Below, in pieces: positions 1-4,721 of a stretch of DNA of 5,307 nt. The DNA comes from an uncultured Desulfobulbaceae bacterium (GTDB lineage Bacteria > Desulfobacterota > Desulfobulbia > Desulfobulbales > BM004): NCBI GenBank assembly GCA_947258675.1, contig CAMYJP010000354.1:1-5307 (forward strand), in the 5' to 3' direction. A program made the position numbers and the translations under genes. Each line of letters begins with the position of its first letter. Within the stretch, counting starts at the first letter, position 1. The notes below the pieces were generated by a model. The model saw only the letters and a list, made by a program, of their open reading frames with translations, did not search any database and was not told the origin of the DNA.

Positions 1-129
1 TGGGACGACGTCAACGGCGATGGCACAGTCGGGACCGGTGAACCAGTCACAACGTATAGCAGCAAGATTGCTAAATTGGCCACATATGAAAATGAAGCAA
101 TAGAATTCAGTGGCATGAACGATTTGTGA
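1..129 (+). CDS. C-terminal tail of a protein with an EF-hand/dockerin-like calcium loop (5' end outside window)
   Basis: Frame 1 is open from the first base to a TGA at 127-129, giving 42 residues of a longer protein. Visible residues 3-14 (DVNGDGTVGTGE) match the canonical 12-residue EF-hand loop: Asp, Asn and Asp at loop positions 1, 3 and 5, Gly at 6, Val at 8 and Glu at 12. Dockerin, thrombospondin-type and other secreted bacterial proteins carry such loops, often near the C terminus, so a surface or secreted protein is plausible. The rest of the tail is hydrophilic and ordinary in composition. The complementary frame on the minus strand is also open here, so one of the two is probably not expressed. 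I favour this one over bases 1-129 because of the exact calcium loop, but the fragment is short and the parent protein is unknown. Confidence 0.5.
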   Translation, partial: WDDVNGDGTVGTGEPVTTYSSKIAKLATYENEAIEFSGMNDL

Positions 130-531
130 GTACGAATGCGCTGTTGTGAGTAATATGTTCACAATATAATGATAAATTTCCTTTGGCCGATGCATGATTT
201 TACAACTTCCTTCCACTGAATTCCATTGCTTTTCACTCACATCGTACACAAACAAACCTAATTCAGGCTTCAACATGAGACCATTGCGTGCTTTCAGAAA
301 CTTGCGATCGGGCTTTTGAGACTGCGGCGTTTGTAGAGATGAAACTTGCTTCTTCAAAGAATCAACGCTATCGACCAAATGCTTCAGTAAACTATGAGGC
401 ACAAGTGTATTCGAGCTCTCTTCACTGCGACCATCGGCGTTGATAGCAAATGAAACTGTATTAGCATCTGTTGAATCCATCTGTGAATTGCTGCTTGATG
501 TCGTGTCCGGAGAATGAATGCTATGAACCAT
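1..531 (-). CDS. Unknown protein, disordered N terminus plus short coiled coil (3' end outside window)
   Basis: The ORF starts with ATG at 531-529 and stays open for 177 codons to the window edge. The start is well supported: AGGAGG (543-538) lies 6 nt upstream, and the ATG overlaps the last 11 nt of the DUF1295 gene (ATGGTTCATAG), a typical coupled arrangement. Residues 1-45 are rich in Ser, Thr, Asn and Asp and look disordered. Residues about 46-68 (SLLKHLVDSVDSLKKQVSSL) have heptad-like spacing suggesting a short coiled coil. Residues 75-110 look like a small folded segment. I do not recognise a family. The last 43 codons are antisense to the EF-hand tail and unusually rich in Cys and aromatics, as expected of a noncoding antisense frame. 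The true gene may therefore end earlier in another allele, or the junction may be rearranged. Confidence 0.5.
   Translation of the reverse strand, partial: MVHSIHSPDTTSSSNSQMDSTDANTVSFAINADGRSEESSNTLVPHSLLKHLVDSVDSLKKQVSSLQTPQSQKPDRKFLKARNGLMLKPELGLFVYDVSEKQWNSVEGSCKIMHRPKEIYHYIVNILLTTAHSYSQIVHATEFYCFIFICGQFSNLAAIRCDWFTGPDCAIAVDVVP
95..231. repeat. 19-bp inverted repeat pair (95-113 and 213-231)
   Basis: AAGCAATAGAATTCAGTGG at 95-113 is repeated on the opposite strand at 231-213 with one mismatch (A or G at the eighth base), around a 99-bp centre. The left copy lies in the plus-strand EF-hand tail and the right copy in the minus-strand unknown ORF, read in different codon frames, so protein similarity does not explain the match. 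This length and identity within 140 bp is very unlikely by chance. It could be a long hairpin, recombination arms, or the footprint of a rearrangement. No attC-type core sites or transposase were seen. Confidence 0.7.
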
Positions 532-1312
532 GACGGGCCTCCTGTTTTTTGGGAGGAAGAGGGAACAATGAGCTCGTGGTTTTTATATAATCCCTATACT
601 CGGGATTATCGGTATATTTTCTCTCCAGCATCGGTGTGCCAGAGACCTTAAGTATTAGATAGGTAATGGTGAGCGGACCGATAATTGTCCAATAACTTCC
701 AGGAACCGAAATGCAGATCAGGAATACCCCCCACCACATCGTTACTTCGCCAAAATAATTGGGATGTCTTGTATAATGCCACAGACCGTATTTCATTATC
801 TTTCCCTTATTGACAGGATTTTGTTTGAAACGAAGGAGTTGATAATCTCCAACGGTCTCAAAGAAAAAACCTGTGGTCCAAGTGATAATGCCAATAAAAT
901 CAAGAATATGAAGAGAAGGGGATGGGTGAGTAAGGGTCCAGGTCACAGGGAGTGAAATAATAACTGAGAGCAGGCCCTGAAAGAGAAATACTTGAAAATA
1001 AGTGCGCACAAGAAACGATTCCCCCCATTCCTCACGCCACTTTTTATAACGGTGATCTTCCGGTTTACCGCGGTTTCGCAATCCTATGTGGGTGAGTAAC
1101 CTAAAACCCCAGATTAAAATTAGAAATAAAACGACTACCGGACGAAGCCCCTGCATGTCTCCTAGCAGATAGGCAGTTACCACCGCACAGATAAAACCAC
1201 CGCCCCAGGCAACGTCGGCTACATCATTTCGCTTTTTTTTGATAGCTACAACAAACCAGCAAGTAGCGTAAAAAAGGATTACCAAAAGTTGGAAGATCAA
1301 CACTTTCAGCAT
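521..1312 (-). CDS. DUF1295 / steroid 5-alpha-reductase-like integral membrane protein
   Basis: This is a polytopic membrane protein of 263 residues from the preferred ATG at 1312. The frame extends to a TTG at 1357, but that adds a hydrophilic 15-residue leader and has no ribosome site. From the ATG the protein begins directly with its first membrane helix, and AAAGG lies 10 nt upstream. Family hallmarks are DVADVAWG (30-37), WGFRLLTHIGLRNRGKPEDHR (about 68-88), the C-terminal core YGLWHYTRHPNYFGE (175-189) and GTPMLERKY (225-233), ending with the usual YRDYIKTTSSLFPLPPKK. The RHPNY-type core is shared with steroid 5-alpha reductases and isoprenylcysteine methyltransferases, which act on lipids within the membrane. 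Reduction or modification of a lipid is expected; the substrate is unknown. It is divergent from the chalcone-isomerase-like gene and overlaps the start of the next minus-strand ORF. Confidence 0.9.
   Translation of the reverse strand: MLKVLIFQLLVILFYATCWFVVAIKKKRNDVADVAWGGGFICAVVTAYLLGDMQGLRPVVVLFLILIWGFRLLTHIGLRNRGKPEDHRYKKWREEWGESFLVRTYFQVFLFQGLLSVIISLPVTWTLTHPSPSLHILDFIGIITWTTGFFFETVGDYQLLRFKQNPVNKGKIMKYGLWHYTRHPNYFGEVTMWWGVFLICISVPGSYWTIIGPLTITYLILKVSGTPMLERKYTDNPEYRDYIKTTSSLFPLPPKKQEARHGS
538..556 (-). promoter_or_regulatory. Shine-Dalgarno of the 531 ORF inside a small hairpin at the end of the DUF1295 gene
   Basis: On the minus strand AGGAGG (543-538) is a perfect ribosome site 6 nt before the ATG at 531. 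Its GGAGG can pair with CCTCC (556-552) just upstream, leaving a 9-nt A-rich loop. The hairpin lies within the last codons of the DUF1295 gene (Pro-Pro-Lys-Lys-Gln-Glu-Ala). Ribosomes finishing DUF1295 would open it, which fits translational coupling. The stem is only 5 bp, so the coupling role is inference. Confidence 0.4.
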
Positions 1313-1452
1313 AAAAATATGACCTTTTATCGATTTGACAGAAAGTCTTGGATTCAAATAACCACTAAGATTGCTTGAATTCAGATCAATGATTAATAGT
1401 TTTCATTACTATAAGGCAAATATATAGAAAATAAAGAGAAGAATAGTGCTCA

Positions 1453-1458
1453 TATAAT
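1453..1458 (+). promoter_or_regulatory. Candidate -10 box for the chalcone-isomerase-like gene
   Basis: TATAAT matches the sigma70 -10 consensus exactly and would start transcription about 42 nt before the ATG at 1507. No good TTGACA-like box lies 16-18 nt upstream, so the promoter would be weak or activator dependent. On the other strand, TATAGT at 1413-1408 is a weaker candidate for the DUF1295 gene. Confidence 0.35.
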
Positions 1459-1477
1459 TGATCAAGTTGCAAGATCA
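1459..1477. promoter_or_regulatory. Palindrome TGATC-N9-GATCA, possible operator between divergent genes
   Basis: TGATCAAGTTGCAAGATCA has perfect 5-bp outer arms separated by 9 bases. It abuts the TATAAT box at 1453-1458, where a bound regulator could affect the plus-strand gene and perhaps the divergent DUF1295 gene. No cognate regulator is encoded in the window, so the protein partner is unknown. Confidence 0.35.
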
Positions 1478-1506
1478 CCAATATTGACAAGGAATCATCG
1501 ACACCT

Positions 1507-2094
1507 ATGAACGTGATAAAAAGAGTTTTGATCGTACTGTATTGCGGCCTGGTACTGAATATATCTGGTCTCCATACAGCGAACGGTGCTACCAGCAGAA
1601 ACATAGATTACCAGGATCAGATCGAACTGGAAGGCAGCACGCTTCATCTCCATGGTATTGGTTTATTAAAATGGAAATACTTGATTAATGTCTACCTGGT
1701 AGGACTGTATAAACCACTCGATGTTCCTGTGAACAGGGTCCTGGATGACATCCCAAAGCGGCTTGAATATTATTTTTTCACTGACATGAAAGCATCAGAT
1801 TTCCAGGAGACCGGTTTTCCCTTGATGGCACAAAACGTGGGTGAGAAGAAGGCGGCAGAAGTCATAATAGAACTTGAAAAACTAAACCGTTTATACCGTG
1901 ATGTCAAAGAAGGTCAGCGTTACACCTTGACCTACATACCAGGGATTGGGACAGAAATGGCTCTGGACGGTAAAGTCCTTGGGCTGGTTGAGGGAAAAGA
2001 GTTTGCTGCTGCCTATTTTTCCATCTGGTTAGGACCTGAGCCGGTGGACCAAAGACTCCAGGATGGAATGTTTGATCCAGACAGCCTGAAGTAG
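1507..2094 (+). CDS. Chalcone-isomerase-like exported protein
   Basis: This 195-residue protein has a Sec signal peptide: basic start (MNVIKR), hydrophobic core at residues 7-22 and a probable cleavage after ANG (residue 27). The mature part (34-190) matches the bacterial chalcone-isomerase-like domain, with the LHLHGIGLLKW / YLINVYLVGLY segment (46-68) and the C-terminal FAAAYFSIWLGPEPVDQRLQD (166-186). Length is normal for the family. In plants this fold acts on flavonoids or binds fatty acids; bacterial versions are mostly uncharacterised, and no flavonoid pathway is suggested here. A lipid or fatty-acid ligand in the periplasm fits the divergent DUF1295 neighbour. The ATG at 1507 is the only normal start after an in-frame stop at 1459-1461. 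AAGGAA at 1489-1494 is about 12 nt away, poor spacing for a ribosome site. Confidence 0.88.
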   Translation: MNVIKRVLIVLYCGLVLNISGLHTANGATSRNIDYQDQIELEGSTLHLHGIGLLKWKYLINVYLVGLYKPLDVPVNRVLDDIPKRLEYYFFTDMKASDFQETGFPLMAQNVGEKKAAEVIIELEKLNRLYRDVKEGQRYTLTYIPGIGTEMALDGKVLGLVEGKEFAAAYFSIWLGPEPVDQRLQDGMFDPDSLK

Positions 2095-2237
2095 AAAATC
2101 ATGGTTAAGCGTATTGAGCAGCTAAGGAGTGAAACTCAACTGTATTAACTCAGTCTTGATCATACTAAATTGAAAAAGACTGTAGTTACATCAAGTCTGG
2201 TAATTTATTGAATATTTGCACCTTAGATGTGGCAATG

Positions 2238-2262
2238 TGAACACTTGAGTTACAGGTGTTCA
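2238..2262. repeat. Hairpin with 7-bp perfect arms
   Basis: TGAACAC (2238-2244) and GTGTTCA (2256-2262) are perfect inverted arms around an 11-nt loop. Outside, ATG at 2235-2237 can pair with CAT at 2265-2267 across a 2-nt bulge. No T run follows on either strand, so it is a poor terminator. It could be an RNA fold or a protein-binding site. Confidence 0.35.
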
Positions 2263-2290
2263 GGCATACATAATTAATGGAGATGAAATT

Positions 2291-2350
2291 ATGCATGCCA
2301 AAAACTATCTTGAAAACAACAAAATTTATGATAATGGCAAGTATGTATAA
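2291..2350 (+). CDS. Possible 19-residue peptide ORF (doubtful)
   Basis: ATG at 2291 opens 19 codons (MHAKNYLENNKIYDNGKYV) ending in TAA at 2348-2350. GGAG lies 8 nt upstream, an acceptable ribosome site. The peptide is hydrophilic and Asn/Lys/Tyr rich, with no membrane helix or known motif. It may be a chance ORF in AT-rich DNA or the remnant 5' end of a lost gene. It ends 2 bp before the stop of the convergent nitroreductase. Confidence 0.2.
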   Translation: MHAKNYLENNKIYDNGKYV

Positions 2351-2352
2351 GT

Positions 2353-3260
2353 TTATTTTATCCAATCAATTTCCTGCATACCTCTTTTTACAGCTCTTTT
2401 ATATTTATATTTAGGATATCCAATAATCACTGACATTACTGCTTCATTATCTTGGGGTATCTGGAAAATATTTCTAACCTCTCTTACCTTATTGATTGCA
2501 GCCGGTATAATTTCTATCATCGTTGCGCCCAACCCCAACGAATGGGCTGCCAGCATTACATAAGTACTATAAATAAGTGAGTTATTTGTATGAGCTTCTG
2601 CGCCTTTTTCAGCATGAAATATAATTAATGCGGGTGCACCTCTGGAAATTCTATCACCATATTCAAGTTTATAATTACCAAGTTTTGAAATAGGATAAAG
2701 ATGGTTTTTAACAGTATTAAATGTTTCTTTTCCTGCTATTCTTTTTGCAAAAAACGAAGCCAAAGGATTTTCTATCATTGAAACTATCCCATCCATGAAT
2801 TTAGCAATATATGGCAGAGATTCTTCTATTTTTTTCCTGTTGTTAATTACTGTTATTTGAACCTTCTCAGGATGAGAACCAAAAGGAGCATACCAGACAG
2901 ATTCCAGTATTTTTTGTATCTGCTCATCAGGTACAGGTTTATCCTTGAAATTTCTTACTGACCGTCGGGAACTTAATAAGTTTAAGAATTCTTTTTCGTT
3001 AACATTAGATTCAGGAAGATCAAACAGATCTTCTGAATAGGATACTCCGTCAATCTGAACTGCCTTTCAATCTGAACTGCCTTTGAAGGGCAGACAGCCA
3101 TACACTGGCTGCATTTCAGGCAGATGGATTCCCGTTCAGCTATAAAAACAATTTCATCTTGGGTATTAGTTTCAATACAATTACATGGGCATACCTCAAT
3201 GCATAGTTTACAGTGAGAACAAATTTCTTTATTTATATAGTTTTTCATAGAAATACCCAT
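2353..3260 (-). pseudogene. Ferredoxin-nitroreductase fusion, frameshifted by a 17-bp duplication
   Basis: The N-terminal part carries two [4Fe-4S] motifs of the CxxCxxCxxxCP type (Cys14/17/20/24 and Cys47/50/53/57). The frame then breaks at a 17-bp tandem duplication (3050-3083) and runs on to a false stop near 2982. Deleting one copy joins VQI to DGVSYSEDLFDLPES and gives 296 residues with no other defect. The restored C-terminal domain is a complete FMN nitroreductase: LLSSRRSVRNFKDKPVP (phosphate-binding Arg pair), APFGSHPEKVQI, LGLGATMIEI and the ending VIIGYPKYKYKRAVKR. Such proteins use clusters to pass electrons to flavin and reduce nitro compounds, quinones or enones. It is the last gene of the minus-strand operon, 41 nt after the YdhR-like gene. 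The start is ATG at 3260 or 3248. As read it would yield only a ferredoxin fragment, unless the duplication is an assembly error or reverts by slippage. Confidence 0.9.
3050..3083. repeat. Perfect 17-bp tandem duplication
   Basis: TCAATCTGAACTGCCTT occurs twice head to tail at 3050-3066 and 3067-3083 with no mismatch. Seventeen is not a multiple of three, so the extra copy shifts the frame of the ferredoxin-nitroreductase gene between its two domains. The identity of the copies points to a recent event. Confidence 0.95.
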
Positions 3261-3301
3261 ATTTTATCTCTTAATTGTTCACATAACAGCCTAACAGGTA
3301 A

Positions 3302-3826
3302 TCACTTATTACTTATAGTTGATAAATAATCAGATAAGTCTGTATCCGGCATAATCTCATATGTGACTGTACCTGGAGCAGCACGTTTTATCATGAGTTT
3401 AAATATGAATGAATTCGGATAGTTTTTAGCCGCCTCAGTTGATGACCACTGATAAATTCCCTGGAATTCATTTGTTGCTTCGTTGATTGTCCAGTCCTTT
3501 TCCAGAAAGCCTTCCATCCCAATCAGAAAAGGCGCTGGTATTATTGACAGCCTTTTGTTGACCCCTATGCTGAGGTTTTTGAACCGGAACCTAACTTTGA
3601 ATATTGCAGGAGTATCCAGGCCTTCTCCTTTGCCGTCAACCGTCAATCTGCGGAACACGGTAAACCTCTGACTATCTTCCATGGTCAAAACATCATTCAC
3701 GTATTCTTCAGGAAAGTGGACGTTCCCTTTCTGCAGATTGGTCATCGTGGTCCTTGCAACCAGTATGCAAAGCAGAATAATAACTACTAAAATAGAGAGA
3801 ACTCTATTTCTGGTCTTCTTTTTCAT
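3302..3826 (-). CDS. Membrane-anchored small protein with a YdhR-like (dimeric alpha/beta barrel) segment
   Basis: This 174-residue protein has a basic N terminus (MKKKTRNR) and one hydrophobic helix (residues 9-24). The Cys at 20 is not in a good lipobox, so it is probably an uncleaved anchor with the rest outside the membrane. The segment PAPFLIGMEGFLEKDWTINE...FQGIYQWSSTEAAKNYPNS (97-139) has the pattern of YdhR-like putative monooxygenases and related dimeric alpha/beta-barrel proteins: a 'K-W' strand, then 'G-Y-W' and an 'S-A-Y' helix. This is a motif-level resemblance and the remainder is unassigned. Its ATG overlaps the methyltransferase stop by 4 nt (ATGA), so the two are translationally coupled and probably share a pathway. 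Substrate or ligand is unknown. Confidence 0.75.
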   Translation of the reverse strand: MKKKTRNRVLSILVVIILLCILVARTTMTNLQKGNVHFPEEYVNDVLTMEDSQRFTVFRRLTVDGKGEGLDTPAIFKVRFRFKNLSIGVNKRLSIIPAPFLIGMEGFLEKDWTINEATNEFQGIYQWSSTEAAKNYPNSFIFKLMIKRAAPGTVTYEIMPDTDLSDYLSTISNK

Positions 3827-4662
3827 GACTTCTTGGCGACAATTGCAATCTCCGGCGACTCAGGGGTAAATACCGTTCCGGCAACATCGGAGTAAAATTC
3901 TTCAACCATAAAGCCGTTTTTTTGAAATTCATCCTGAAGAGAATCTTTACTGAAATGTTGGAGCCAGTTATAGATGATCCTTTCTGCACTGTTTGCTTCG
4001 AAGACTGTGTATTTGTCCAATATGATCTTTTCATCTTCATACTTGAAAGTGTTGACGAAAGCATAATAATCATTTGGACTCCAGAAGCCGAAGAGCTGAT
4101 TTTTTTCATATGTGGCGCTTTCAATTTTTTTCTCAAAGGCATTGAGGGAATATACATCCATCAGGATGGAGCCCTCAGGCTTCAGTATTGATTTAAATTT
4201 ACCGAGCAAAATTTTTCTTTGAGCTGGGCTCAAAGCACAGAAGTCGCACATGATCATTAAAATAAGGTCGAACTTCTCTTCGGTTTCGAAGTCCAGATAA
4301 TCAGAAACAATGTAATTAATACTTAATCCCTTTCCTTCTGCTGCTGTTCGCGCGTAGTTAATCGAATTTTCCGAAAAGTCGATGCCGGTGACGAAAGCGC
4401 CTTTCTGTGCAAGTCGCGTTGCATAAAGACCAGGACCACAACCGAAGTCGATGACATTTTTACCTTTAATATTGAAATGATCTGCTATCCAGGCACATGA
4501 CATTTCAATAAAAGCGCTGTTTCTGCTCGATGCTTCAATGTCGTCGTTCAAGTGATATTGAAGCATTTGTTGTGCTGTGTGCTCATTTGTCCAAAGTTCG
4601 CTTGCTGTATAGAACTCAAAAGGCTTTGGACGCTCATTGATCTTTTTTAAAACGTTGAACAT
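3823..4662 (-). CDS. Class I SAM-dependent methyltransferase
   Basis: This 279-residue cytoplasmic enzyme has a Rossmann methyltransferase core. Motif I is NVIDFGCGPGLYATRLA (69-85), the Gly-rich SAM loop. Motif II is VTGIDFSENSINYAR (91-105), with Asp95 placed to bind the SAM ribose. An acidic residue in IVSDYLDF (118-125) contacts adenine, and FDLILMIMCDFCALSP (131-146) with ILKPEGSILMDVYS (159-172) completes the core. Residues 173-265 form a substrate-specific region rich in aromatics. The family includes small-molecule O-, N- and C-methyltransferases, and the substrate cannot be inferred. The start at 4662 has an excellent ribosome site (AAGGAG 7 nt upstream). The gene lies 59 nt downstream of the hydrolase and overlaps the next gene by 4 nt, indicating an operon. 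Confidence 0.92.
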   Translation of the reverse strand: MFNVLKKINERPKPFEFYTASELWTNEHTAQQMLQYHLNDDIEASSRNSAFIEMSCAWIADHFNIKGKNVIDFGCGPGLYATRLAQKGAFVTGIDFSENSINYARTAAEGKGLSINYIVSDYLDFETEEKFDLILMIMCDFCALSPAQRKILLGKFKSILKPEGSILMDVYSLNAFEKKIESATYEKNQLFGFWSPNDYYAFVNTFKYEDEKIILDKYTVFEANSAERIIYNWLQHFSKDSLQDEFQKNGFMVEEFYSDVAGTVFTPESPEIAIVAKKS

Positions 4663-4669
4663 GATGTTT

Positions 4670-4675
4670 CTCCTT
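4670..4675 (-). promoter_or_regulatory. Strong Shine-Dalgarno for the methyltransferase
   Basis: AAGGAG on the minus strand, 7 nt before the ATG at 4662, fixes the methyltransferase start. The 59-nt AT-rich gap to the hydrolase holds no clear terminator; a secondary promoter here cannot be excluded. Confidence 0.7.
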
Positions 4676-4721
4676 AAATATATAATATGTTCTTAATAGT
4701 CTGTTTAAATACCTATGGTCC

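Larger units (their letters stand above)
2095..2352. other. AT-rich intergenic region between convergent genes
   Basis: This 258-bp gap separates the plus-strand chalcone-isomerase-like gene from the end of the minus-strand operon. It holds a hairpin at 2238-2262, a looser inverted repeat CAGTCTT / AAGACTG (2151-2157 / 2176-2182, 18-nt loop) and one 19-codon ORF at 2291-2350. I see no GC-rich stem followed by a T tract on either strand, so no clear intrinsic terminator can be assigned to either transcript. Confidence 0.6.

Noticed and set aside
124..152. Direct repeat TTGTGAGTA (124-132 and 144-152) as a CRISPR-like or iteron array
   Set aside because: There are only two 9-bp copies and no regular third unit, so neither an array nor an origin can be supported.
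1313..1357. TTG start at 1357 for the DUF1295 protein
   Set aside because: It adds a 15-residue hydrophilic leader without a ribosome site, whereas the ATG at 1312 begins right at the first membrane helix.
1386..1604. 72-codon minus-strand ORF across the divergent promoter
   Set aside because: It covers the start of the chalcone-isomerase-like gene on the opposite strand, and its sequence is low-complexity hydrophobic with no family resemblance.
2151..2182. CAGTCTT / AAGACTG as a terminator of the chalcone-isomerase-like gene
   Set aside because: The stem is AT-rich with an 18-nt loop and no following T tract.
2353..2796. A separate 147-residue nitroreductase gene starting at 2796
   Set aside because: The Met is internal: the frame continues upstream through the flavin-binding SRRSVRNF motif to the ferredoxin part once the 17-bp duplication is removed.
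3804..4157. 117-codon minus-strand ORF inside the methyltransferase
   Set aside because: It is a shifted frame of the methyltransferase, whose own frame has clear motifs; the product is Ser/Lys-rich and unlike any family.
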